Assembly: GCF_003287935.1 (NCBI RefSeq)
Contig: NZ_CP030287.1
Span: 3,314,267 to 3,378,266 of the forward strand
DNA length: 64,000 bases
Direction of reading: 5' to 3'
From: Streptomyces sp. ICC1
GTDB lineage: Bacteria; Actinomycetota; Actinomycetes; Streptomycetales; Streptomycetaceae
The notes below the pieces were generated by a model. It saw only the letters and a list, made by a program, of their open reading frames with translations. It did no database searches and had not been told where the DNA came from. The position numbers and the translations under genes are program-made. Positions 24,838 through 31,873 of this stretch are shown one piece after another; the first letter of the stretch is position 1, and each line of letters starts with the position of its first letter.

Positions 24838-24932
24838 CCGACCGCATGCCCCTCATGCCCGGCGCCGAGCGGCTGCTGAGCGAGCTGGCCCGGCACAACG
24901 TGCCCACCGACCTCGTCTCCGCCTCCCACCGG
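24742..24932 (+). pseudogene. debris: MFS helix-7 start joined to HAD-phosphatase fragment
   Basis: The frame that begins with VARSAVFLVAS continues into RMPLMPGAERLLSELARHN and PTDLVSASHR, the typical cap-to-core region of a beta-phosphoglucomutase-like HAD hydrolase. It has neither the N-terminal catalytic DxD nor the C-terminal motifs. The junction of two unrelated fragments within 200 bp marks a deletion breakpoint and probably the right edge of the metal island. Confidence 0.6.
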
Positions 24933-24969
24933 GGGGAAGGAAGGGGCCCGGTCCGGGGCGCGGAACCCG

Positions 24970-25545
24970 TCAGGTCCCGGGCCGCGCCGGCCGTTCCGGG
25001 GCGGCCGCACCGACCACGCCGTAGGAGCGGCCTTCGGCGACGAGCTCTCCCAGCGGGGTCATGCCGAACCCGTCGACGTGGACGCGCCACGAGGCCCGGT
25101 TGGTCATCTCGATGAAGGCGACCACCAGGTCGGCCCGGCCGGACGCCGCCTCGATCGCGGTGGTGAACAGCCCCCTGGCAACCCCCTTGCCCCGGTGGGC
25201 CGCGGCGACCACGACGGGGCCGTACAGCAGCCAGCGCGCGGAGCGGAGCGGTCGGCCCCGCCACCGCAGGGAGTCCTGCGCGCCGAGCAGGGCGAGGACG
25301 GGCGGCGGCGGTTCGGGCATGCTCTCGGGCGGGATCAAGCCGAGCAGCCCGGCGAGGTCCCCGTCTTCGTCCGCGACCAGGAGGCCCCCGGCATCGGCCA
25401 TCGAGCGCAGCGCAGACTCGTCGAGGGCGCCCTGCACGAAACCCTGCTCGGAGCGCTCCCGCTCGGTCAGCGCGTCGTGGTGGTTGGCCGCGAAGAGAGC
25501 GGCCATGGCCGGCGCGTCGGCCGCCGTGGCGGATCGGTAGTGCAT
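24970..25545 (-). CDS. GNAT-family N-acetyltransferase
   Basis: 191 residues, one GNAT domain. The acetyl-CoA loop is AAHRGKGVARGLF, preceded by the strand LLYGPVVVA, and the last strand reads GFGMTPLGELVAEGRSYGVVG. The substrate is unknown. The ATG at 25545 (MHYRSATAADAPAMAALF) gives the usual GNAT N-terminus. It is the first intact gene to the right of the damaged MFS/HAD segment. Confidence 0.82.
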   Translation of the reverse strand: MHYRSATAADAPAMAALFAANHHDALTERERSEQGFVQGALDESALRSMADAGGLLVADEDGDLAGLLGLIPPESMPEPPPPVLALLGAQDSLRWRGRPLRSARWLLYGPVVVAAAHRGKGVARGLFTTAIEAASGRADLVVAFIEMTNRASWRVHVDGFGMTPLGELVAEGRSYGVVGAAAPERPARPGT

Positions 25546-25666
25546 GGCAGCGAGGCTGCCACGCACCGCGGCCCGTAGGCGGAAGATCGCTCCGCCCGGA
25601 CGGTCGGTGTCGGTGCACGCGGAAGGGCTCCTGCTCCTCCGGCGGCGGCGCCCGCGCGCGGTCCGG

Positions 25667-26112
25667 TCACCCTCCAGATGCCCGGCGTCGCCCGCTGACC
25701 AGGCCGGTACGGCCGGCCGCCGCACCCAGCGCGGTGTGCACGAGCCAGCCCGCCGCGGCGCCGACCGCGTACCAGAACAGGTCGGGCGGGTTGAAGGTGG
25801 AACCGAGGACGAGCCGGGCGACGGCGCTGTGCCGGGACAGCTCGGCCGGCACCGCGGTGAGCTGCAGGAACTCCACCGCCCAGCTGATGGCCAGCGCACT
25901 CGCGGCGCGGCCAGCACGACCAGGGCGAGCACCAGGACGGTGTACAGCGCGTCGCCGCCGTACTTGGCCGCGTCCCCCGCTCCCACGGCCCTGAGCCCCA
26001 GCCCCGCGCCGACGGTCACCACCGCGGCCCCGGCCGCCGCGAGACGGATCGGGCCCGGTCCTGAGGCGGCGGTGCGGTCACGGGGCTCGGGCACGGGGTT
26101 CACGGGGGCCAT
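25667..26112 (-). pseudogene. DUF2809-like membrane protein with a frameshift
   Basis: Two frames together read one protein. From ATG 26112 the first frame gives three hydrophobic segments up to DALYTVLVLALVVLAA; the other continues with SALAISWAVEFLQLT and PAELSRHSAVARLVLGS, then NPPDLFWYAVGAAAGWLVH. The combined sequence of about 150 residues matches DUF2809-type small membrane proteins. Insertion of one G near 25908 (GCCGCGCCGCG to GCCGCGGCCGCG) would restore the frame. It is either a real pseudogene or a one-base sequencing error. Confidence 0.7.
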
Positions 26113-26166
26113 ACTGCCCGGCCCGAGTCGCCCCGCGGCGTGCGGGGACCCAGGATGGGAAGGGTG

Positions 26167-26580
26167 ATGACCGTCCTGGTGGTGGGCGTTCCCGAAGGCG
26201 AGCAGCTGGAGCTGCTGCGCTCGGGCATCCAGCGCAACCCGCACTTCCGGGTCGTCTCGCACGCCGACGTCCCCGCCGTCGCCCTGGCCCACGCCCGGGT
26301 CCTCCTGCCGGACATCACGGTCCTGTCCCTGCCCGCCGGGGTGGACGGCCTCGACACGGTCCCCGACGTCCTCGACGTCTTCCACGGGGTGCGCGCCCTG
26401 GACCCCCCGAGCGGGGTGGTGCTGCGCACCGCCGCCGTCGGCGTGCCCCGGGCGGTGTCCGGCCTCGCCGTCGACGGAGCCGTCCACATCGTGCGGGAGG
26501 GGGACTCCGAGGCCCTGATGCGGGCCCTGCGCACCATCGGACTGCGCCGGGCCAGCTGTGACCCGGACGAGATGCCCTGA
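26167..26580 (+). CDS. small receiver-like protein
   Basis: 137 residues. The fold looks like a receiver or a truncated response-regulator domain: TVLVVGVPEGEQLELLRSGI, VVSHADVPAVALAHARVLLPDITVL and an LRTIGL C-terminus. The phosphoacceptor region reads PDITVLSLPAGVDGL, with an Asp in roughly the right strand but without the second acidic pair at the N-terminus, so phosphorylation is doubtful. GTG/ATG near 26164-26167 has GGGAAGG upstream. Family assignment is tentative. Confidence 0.6.
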   Translation: MTVLVVGVPEGEQLELLRSGIQRNPHFRVVSHADVPAVALAHARVLLPDITVLSLPAGVDGLDTVPDVLDVFHGVRALDPPSGVVLRTAAVGVPRAVSGLAVDGAVHIVREGDSEALMRALRTIGLRRASCDPDEMP

Positions 26581-26621
26581 CAGCGCGGGCATCTCCCGAA
26601 GTCCACTGACAGGAGGTGTCA

Positions 26622-27128
26622 GTGGAGCGTGCGTACCTTCGCGACATGCCTTTCGCAGAGAAGTTCCTGACCGTGCACCCCCCGATCGTGGCCGGCGGCC
26701 GGTCCGTCAAGCGCTACCACGTCACCGCCGACCCGGCGGGCATCGATCCCGCCGTGGCGCAGGCGGCGTACGCCCTGCTGCCCGAGCTGTTGCCGGAGGC
26801 CGACGGCACGCCCCCGGCCACGTTCGTCATCGTCCACGCGTCCGCGGACGGCAGCGCGTACCTGAACGCGTACAGCTGGGTGTGGGACAACGTCCTGCAC
26901 TTCGGCGGGGCCGCCGCGGGCCAGCCGGTGCTCGGCTGCCCCGACCGGGACGCGACCCACTTCGTCAAAGTGGACCGCTCCTGGATCGGCTGCGTCTGGG
27001 AGCTGGCCCCGCTCGGCCACGAGCGCGACGCCTGGATCCGGCACATGCTGGCACCCGAGCGGCCCGAGGACCGCGACCTGGACGCCTACCTCGCCGATGC
27101 CTACGTCCCGTCCCACATCCGCGCGTAG
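26622..27128 (+). CDS. hypothetical protein
   Basis: 168 residues from GTG 26622, chosen because AGGAGG lies five bases upstream; ATG 26646 is an alternative. No signal peptide or membrane helix. The sequence is well-behaved coding DNA with an alpha/beta pattern (ATFVIVHASADGSAYLNAYS, HFVKVDRSWIGCVWELAPL). Trp-rich segments at the centre and RHMLAPERPEDRDLDAYLAD at the end are the most distinctive parts. I do not recognise a domain. It converges on the MerR-DnaN gene with 38 bp between stops. Confidence 0.75.
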   Translation: MERAYLRDMPFAEKFLTVHPPIVAGGRSVKRYHVTADPAGIDPAVAQAAYALLPELLPEADGTPPATFVIVHASADGSAYLNAYSWVWDNVLHFGGAAAGQPVLGCPDRDATHFVKVDRSWIGCVWELAPLGHERDAWIRHMLAPERPEDRDLDAYLADAYVPSHIRA

Positions 27129-27166
27129 GCGTCCGCGGCCGGCGTCCGCGAGCCCCGGACCGGTGG

Positions 27167-28285
27167 TCAGTTCTCCAGGCGGACGGGCATCAGGAGGGAG
27201 AACGCGTCCTCGGTGTCGGTCCGGCGGAACGCGAGCGGCGCGGTCGGGGTGCCGAACTCCAGGACCAGCCGGTCCCGGGCCCCGGCGGTCAGGGCGTCCA
27301 ACAGGTACGCGCGGTTGACCGCGACGAGGCCCTGGTCGTCGTCCCCGTCCTCGCAGACGGTCACCGCACCGTCGGCCGCCACCTTCAGCAGGGTGAGGTC
27401 GTGGGACGAGCCGTCCTCTTCGCGCACCTCGCTCGCGCGGACCGGGCCCGTCTCCACCGCGTCGCGGAAGTCCGCGACGTCGACGACGGCACGGCGCCCG
27501 GCGGGCAGGCGGACGAGGCGGCGGTAGTCGGGGAAATCGTGGTCCAGGCAGCGCCCGGCCGTCTGGCGTTCGCCCGTCTCCAGGGCCACGCGGGCGCCGT
27601 CCACGGTGAGCCGGGCGGAGGCGTCCTCGCTCAGCAGCGCCCGCATCGCGTCGGCGAGCGGGGACGGCACGAGGATCTGGACCCGGGGTCCGGCGTGCCC
27701 GGTGGTGGCCGCCCGTGCGACGGCCAGCCGGTACCGGTCGGTCGCCACGACCCGCAGGGCCTCGCCCTCGATGTCGAACAGGACGCCGCCGAGCATCGGC
27801 AGTTCCGGATCGGTGCCGGCGGCGAACCGGACCGCGTCCAGCGCGGCGGCCAGCTCGGGCGCCGGGACGGTCAGCCGGACGGTCGTGGCGGCCGCGCCGG
27901 CGGTGGCAGCGCTGCTGGCGTCGGTCGTCGGTGTGGTCATGGGGTTCTCCCTGAGTTCGAGTAGCGCTCGGATCGTGGAGAACTCGCCGCGGGCATCGGA
28001 CAGGCCCCGTTCGAGTCGGCGCAGATGCGCCTCGAGCAGCCCCCGCACCAGATCGGTGTCGGCGCCGCACCAGCCGGCCAGCACCAGCCGGATGTCCGCC
28101 AGCGGCATGCCCGCCCGGCGGAGCCGGGCCAGCAGCCGGGCCTCCTCCAACTGCTCGGGGCCGTACCAGCGGTAGCCGCTCACCGGATCGACCCAGGCCG
28201 GGACCAGTACGCCGGCGCCGTCGTAGAACCGCAGCGCGCTCACGCCCAGTCCGCTCGCCCGGGCCATCTCGCCTATGCCGCGCAT
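27167..28285 (-). CDS. MerR regulator fused to a DNA polymerase III beta-clamp-like domain
   Basis: 372 residues. Residues about 1-110 are a MerR helix-turn-helix with the dimerisation helix (IGEMARASGLGVSALRFYD, YRWYGPEQLEEARLLARLR). Residues about 120-370 resemble the DnaN sliding clamp (LRVVATDRYRLAVAR, DFPDYRRLV, VNRAYLLDAL and a final MPVR). In DnaN this fold holds polymerases or ligands; here it probably acts as the effector domain. ATG 28285 has GGAG upstream. The promoter has the 19-bp spacer typical of MerR-controlled promoters, so autoregulation is likely. Confidence 0.88.
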   Translation of the reverse strand: MRGIGEMARASGLGVSALRFYDGAGVLVPAWVDPVSGYRWYGPEQLEEARLLARLRRAGMPLADIRLVLAGWCGADTDLVRGLLEAHLRRLERGLSDARGEFSTIRALLELRENPMTTPTTDASSAATAGAAATTVRLTVPAPELAAALDAVRFAAGTDPELPMLGGVLFDIEGEALRVVATDRYRLAVARAATTGHAGPRVQILVPSPLADAMRALLSEDASARLTVDGARVALETGERQTAGRCLDHDFPDYRRLVRLPAGRRAVVDVADFRDAVETGPVRASEVREEDGSSHDLTLLKVAADGAVTVCEDGDDDQGLVAVNRAYLLDALTAGARDRLVLEFGTPTAPLAFRRTDTEDAFSLLMPVRLEN

Positions 28286-28304
28286 CTCGTTCTCCACACC
28301 CGGA

Positions 28305-28335
28305 ACCCTGATCCCTCCACCAGGTCGAGGGTCAA
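28305..28335 (-). promoter_or_regulatory. MerR-type promoter with 19-bp spacer
   Basis: On the minus strand TTGACC (28335-28330) and CAGGGT (28310-28305) are separated by 19 bp instead of 17. The spacer holds an imperfect dyad (CCCTCGACCT against AGGGATCAGGG). This architecture is diagnostic of MerR-family activation by DNA untwisting. It lies 20 bp upstream of the MerR-DnaN start. Confidence 0.7.
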
Positions 28336-28389
28336 CCCCGGCCGGTCGCCCGTACACCGACCAGCATGCGGGAACCAGTGCCGTGCCGG

Positions 28390-28437
28390 CCGCCGGGCCG
28401 CGGGGCCGCCGGGCCGCGGGGCCGCCGGGCCGCGGGG
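28390..28437. repeat. three tandem copies of a 16-bp GC repeat
   Basis: CCGCCGGGCCGCGGGG is repeated three times without error. It lies in the 187-bp gap between the DJ-1/PfpI stop and the MerR-DnaN start, just upstream of the MerR promoter. Identical copies suggest recent expansion by slippage. Confidence 0.75.
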
Positions 28438-28472
28438 ATCCGGCCACGCGTTCGCCGGTGCGCCGCGTTCCC

Positions 28473-29129
28473 TCAGGCTTGGGCACCCCTCCCGGCCCGG
28501 GCGTCCGCGGCGATCTCGCGCGCCCGCTCCCTGACCTCCGGTGTGGCCTTGGCGGGTGACCCCATGTCGAAAGGGGGCCGCGGGTCGTACTCGATGAGCA
28601 GCTGGATGGCCTGCGCCGTGACCGCGTCCTCGATGCGGGCGGCGAGCGCGAGCGCCATGTCGATGCCGGACGAAACACCGGCCGCGGTGACGACCTTGCC
28701 CTGGAAGACGACCCGCTGCTCGGTGGAGGAGGCGCCGAAGGACTCCAGCCGGTCGATCGAGTTCCAGTGGGTCGCGGCCTGGAGGCCCTCGAGGATTCCG
28801 GCGGCGCCGAGGAGCAGTGCCCCGGTGCAGACGGAGGTCGTCCACCGGGTGTCCGGGTGCACCTCGCGCAGCCAGCGCACGTACGGGGCCGAGGGATCGG
28901 CGAGGGCGCGGGAGCCGGGGCCGCCCGGTACGACCACGGCGTCGCAGGAGCCGATGTCGCTCAAGGCGGCGTCGGCCGTGATGCGCAGGACACCGCTGTC
29001 GGCCCGCACCGGTCCCGGCCGCTCGGCGGCGAAGACCACTTCCGCGCCGGGCAGGAAGCGCAGGACCTCGTACGGGCCGACGGCGTCGAGCGCCGTGAAA
29101 CCGGGGTAGAGCGGGAACACGATGAGCAT
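28473..29129 (-). CDS. DJ-1/PfpI-family protein, isonitrile-hydratase-like
   Basis: 218 residues. The nucleophile elbow SVCTGALLLGAAG places the reactive Cys at 101, with the supporting Asp/Glu region near the N-terminus (FPLYPGFTALDAVGPYEVL) and a late WNSIDR segment. This arrangement is that of ThiJ/PfpI proteins such as isonitrile hydratase; a glyoxalase or chaperone activity is also possible. It is 19 bp downstream of the Cys-containing ArsR-like regulator on the same strand, so that regulator probably controls it. Confidence 0.85.
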   Translation of the reverse strand: MLIVFPLYPGFTALDAVGPYEVLRFLPGAEVVFAAERPGPVRADSGVLRITADAALSDIGSCDAVVVPGGPGSRALADPSAPYVRWLREVHPDTRWTTSVCTGALLLGAAGILEGLQAATHWNSIDRLESFGASSTEQRVVFQGKVVTAAGVSSGIDMALALAARIEDAVTAQAIQLLIEYDPRPPFDMGSPAKATPEVRERAREIAADARAGRGAQA

Positions 29130-29148
29130 GGGCTGATGTCCTTCTCGG

Positions 29149-29814
29149 TCAGTTCTTCCGGGGACCCGCCGTGCGCAGGTCCGCCGCGCACAGGTCGGGG
29201 CCGATGAACGGCAGCAGCCGGGCCGTGGTCCCGGTGGCTTCGAGCAGGCCGTCCAGGACGCCCTGGTGGACGGCGCACACGACCTCGGGCCGGGTGCGGG
29301 CCAGCTCCCGGTACGGGCAGTCGTGCAGCAGTACCCGCCGGGTGGCGGGGTCGGGCCCCGGCTCGACCCGGGGCGCGAAGCCCATCCGGGCGGCCACGGC
29401 GAACACCCGCTCCGCCGGCGGCCCGCTCCCGGCCAGCCGGCGGCCCCAGCCGCGACCGGCCTCGCGGGACCCGCCCGGTCCGCCGCCCACCGCCGCGGCC
29501 AGGGCTTCGGCCAGCTCCCGGAAGGGGGCGTCGGCGGAGTGCTCGTGCGGATCGGCGCGGGTCGCCGCGTACCGCAGCCTGGGGCGGCCGCGCCCCGGCC
29601 CGGCCTCGGCGGTGGAGGCGATCAGGCCCGCGTCGGCGAGGGCCGCCAGGTGGTGGCGGACGGTGGCGACCGCAAGCCCCGTGGCAGCGGCCATGTCATC
29701 CACGCCCAACAGGCCGTCCGCCTCCCGCAGCAGGGCCATCAGGCGCCGACGCGACGGTACGGCCAGGGCGTGGTGGACGCGCTGGACATCGACGCCACGG
29801 GGCATTTCGGTCAT
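29149..29814 (-). CDS. ArsR-like winged-helix regulator with C-terminal Cys cluster
   Basis: 221 residues. An N-terminal winged helix (VPSRRRLMALL, LAVATVRHHLAALADAGLI) is followed by a long C-terminal domain. That domain has DCPYRELARTRPEVVCAVHQG and a late PDLCAAD, a spacing of three cysteines plus His like the Fe-S ligand set of SufR-type regulators. Iron-sulfur or redox sensing is therefore a reasonable inference. ATG 29814 lies directly beside a 15-bp dyad, with the AraC gene divergent. It reads into the DJ-1/PfpI gene. Confidence 0.8.
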   Translation of the reverse strand: MTEMPRGVDVQRVHHALAVPSRRRLMALLREADGLLGVDDMAAATGLAVATVRHHLAALADAGLIASTAEAGPGRGRPRLRYAATRADPHEHSADAPFRELAEALAAAVGGGPGGSREAGRGWGRRLAGSGPPAERVFAVAARMGFAPRVEPGPDPATRRVLLHDCPYRELARTRPEVVCAVHQGVLDGLLEATGTTARLLPFIGPDLCAADLRTAGPRKN

Positions 29815-29823
29815 GGCCCCAAT

Positions 29824-29838
29824 ATAATCGACGCTTAT
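29824..29838. promoter_or_regulatory. 15-bp dyad in the divergent promoter
   Basis: ATAATCG-A-CGCTTAT is an imperfect dyad (one mismatch per arm) ten bases upstream of the winged-helix regulator's start. It is AT-rich compared with its surroundings and is the likely operator of the divergent regulator / AraC promoters. Confidence 0.5.
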
Positions 29839-29945
29839 GCGCCAAAAAGGGAAGGAACTCCCTTCAGTCCGATGTGTCGCTCGGCGCGGCCCGGGCACTC
29901 CACCCGGTGTCGGGAACGGCGGCGGGAACAGGAAAGGGGCGAGCG

Positions 29946-30830
29946 GTGGCACGCAACGGCCAGGAGGCCGCCTCCTACAGTCGCCGGCTCGCACCCTCAC
30001 CGGCGCTGCGGGGCATCGTGTCGGGCTATTCCGCCTATGCCTACGCCGGGGGAGTGGTGCGCCGGCGCCTGGTCGTCCCCAACACGATCGCCACGGTCGA
30101 CTTCGGCTTCGGCGCCCCCGTCCGGACCCTGGGCATGGCCGGCGACCGCAGTTACAGCACGGCCGCCTCCCGGGCCGATCTGCCCGCCACCGTCGCGGTC
30201 CGCGCCGAGCACGAGGGGGACGTCCGCGGCGTGGTGGTCCGCATGCCCCCGATGGGCGCCTACCGCCTCTTCGGAGTCCCGATGTCGCAGTGGCGCCAGC
30301 CGCACCTCGACCCCGTCAGCCTCCTTCCGCGCACCCTGCGGCACCTGCCGGAGATGCTGGCGCACGCACCGGCCGGCGAGCGGCTGCGCCTGCTGGACGC
30401 CGCGCTCGCGCCGCTCCTCGACCGCGGCGCGCGCGTCTCCCCGGAGGTGATGTGGGCCTGGCACGAACTGCACCGCGTGCGCGGCCGGATCCGGGTCGGC
30501 CGGCTGGCCGCCGACACCCTGTGGAGCGTGCGCCACCTGGAGCGGCGGTTCCGTGAGCAGATCGGGCACTCTCCCGCGGCCATCGCCCGCATCCTGCGCT
30601 TCACCAACGCCCTGCGGCTCCAGAAGCAGGGCCTGCCGCTGGCCCGCGTCGCGGACCTCGCCGGATTCCACGACCAGGCCCACTTCCACCACACGGTCCG
30701 GGCCGTCACCGGCATGACCCCCACCCAGTTCCTGCGGGGCGGCCGGATCGAATGGAACGCGGATTCCCCGCCGGAGCCGGCCGCTCCGGGCCTCCCGGCC
30801 GACGGGAGGGTGTCGGGCCCGCCCCGGTGA
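29946..30830 (+). CDS. AraC-family transcriptional regulator
   Basis: 294 residues. An N-terminal sensor domain of about 180 residues precedes two AraC helix-turn-helices (TLWSVRHLERRFREQIGHSP and LARVADLAGFHDQAHFHHTVRAVTGMTPTQF). The family usually activates a nearby metabolic or stress gene. GTG 29946 is preferred over upstream codons because AAAGGGG lies ten bases before it. It is divergent from the Cys-containing regulator, so the two may control each other. Confidence 0.87.
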   Translation: MARNGQEAASYSRRLAPSPALRGIVSGYSAYAYAGGVVRRRLVVPNTIATVDFGFGAPVRTLGMAGDRSYSTAASRADLPATVAVRAEHEGDVRGVVVRMPPMGAYRLFGVPMSQWRQPHLDPVSLLPRTLRHLPEMLAHAPAGERLRLLDAALAPLLDRGARVSPEVMWAWHELHRVRGRIRVGRLAADTLWSVRHLERRFREQIGHSPAAIARILRFTNALRLQKQGLPLARVADLAGFHDQAHFHHTVRAVTGMTPTQFLRGGRIEWNADSPPEPAAPGLPADGRVSGPPR

Positions 30831-30871
30831 CCTCGAGAAGCCGTACGGTGATACCGCAGCCGGAGGGCTCC

Positions 30872-31180
30872 ATGGCATCCACGCTTCCCGACCCGCACCC
30901 GGGGCCGCACGACCCGTACGGGGCCCCCGCGGCGCCCTCGCCCTCGGACCGGGTCGGCCACGTCGAAGCCCACGGCATCGACCACGTTCCCGAGCGGGAA
31001 CGCCACGGCCACGCCCGGGAGCTCTTCATACGGATGTGGGACACGGCGACCGGCCGCTGCGTGCGGACCCTGGAAGGGCACACCGAAGACGTGTACGGCA
31101 TCGCGCTGACCCCGGACGACCGGTTCCTGATCTCCGGGAGCTCGGACGGCACCCTGCGGCTGTGGGAGCTCGACTGGTAG
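30872..31180 (+). pseudogene. chimera of cytosine-permease N-terminus and WD40 C-terminus
   Basis: One uninterrupted 102-codon frame joins two unrelated proteins. Residues 1-52 (ending DRVGHVEAHGIDHVPERERH then GHARELF) match the cytoplasmic N-terminus of NCS1 purine-cytosine permeases just before helix 1. From residue 53, IRMWDTATGRCVRTLEGH and ISGSSDGTLRLWELDW are the last WD40 blade of a larger protein. The junction is near 31028. A deletion of both gene bodies explains it. The product, if made, can have neither function. Confidence 0.75.
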
Positions 31181-31310
31181 CCGAAGCCGTCCTGCCCGCA
31201 GGCCGCGTACGCCTCGTACGGGTGGGGCGCCGCCACGCCGTCGGCCGCCTCGACCACGTGGGCGACGCCCGGGCCGGGGTCCGTCCCGGCGGCACTGTTA
31301 TCGTCCGGGA

Positions 31311-31835
31311 ATGCCCGAGCTGATCACACCCACCGCCCGCTTGTACGATTCGTGGCTCGCCGCGCGGGAGGAATGGGGCCCCGACGCGCACATGGACGGC
31401 GCCGGGCTCGGCTCCGACGACGACGTGGAGAGCCGGGAGGGCTTCGCCGCGTGGGCGGAGCGGCTGCGCGGGTACGGGGACCGGACGCTTCCGCTCGAAC
31501 AGGGGCGCGTCCACGCCACGTACTGGTGGATCGCCGAGGGCGACGAGTACCTGGGCGCCATCGACCTGCGGCACTACCTGAACGGGTTCCTGCTCGACGC
31601 GGGCGGCCATATCGGCTACAGCGTGCGCCCCTCCGCCCGCCGCCGCGGCCTGGCCACCTGGGCCCTGTCCGAGGTCCTCCACGAGGCACGGCTCCTGGGA
31701 ATGGACCGGGTCCTGCTCACCTGCGACCCCGGGAACCGCGCCTCCATCCGCACGATCGAGAACGGCGGCGGCGTCCTGGAGGACGTCCGGGAGACCCTGA
31801 TCGGCCCCAAGCGGCGCTACTGGATCGACCTCTAG
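31311..31835 (+). CDS. GNAT-family N-acetyltransferase
   Basis: 174 residues. The acetyl-CoA binding segment is GYSVRPSARRRGLATWALSEV, followed by DRVLLTCDPGNRASIRTIENGGG, which is typical of the GNAT branch related to YjcF/RimJ-like predicted acetyltransferases. An N-terminal extension of about 60 residues is Asp/Glu/Trp rich. The substrate is unknown. The ATG at 31311 has only a weak GGGA upstream. It converges on the XRE-TPR gene. Confidence 0.82.
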   Translation: MPELITPTARLYDSWLAAREEWGPDAHMDGAGLGSDDDVESREGFAAWAERLRGYGDRTLPLEQGRVHATYWWIAEGDEYLGAIDLRHYLNGFLLDAGGHIGYSVRPSARRRGLATWALSEVLHEARLLGMDRVLLTCDPGNRASIRTIENGGGVLEDVRETLIGPKRRYWIDL

Positions 31836-31860
31836 GTCCGGTAGGTCCGGCCGATCCAGT
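31819..31860. terminator. inverted repeat between convergent genes
   Basis: ACTGGATCG (31819-31827) and CGATCCAGT (31852-31860) are perfect 9-bp arms around a 24-bp loop. The left arm lies in the last codons of the acetyltransferase gene, the right arm just before the XRE-TPR stop. A bidirectional terminator is likely. Confidence 0.55.
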
Positions 31861-31873
31861 GGGGGACGATCCC

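Noticed and set aside
28390..28437. Gene-like Pro/Gly/Arg frame through the 16-bp repeat
   Set aside because: The apparent coding pattern comes from the repeat itself and differs in every frame.
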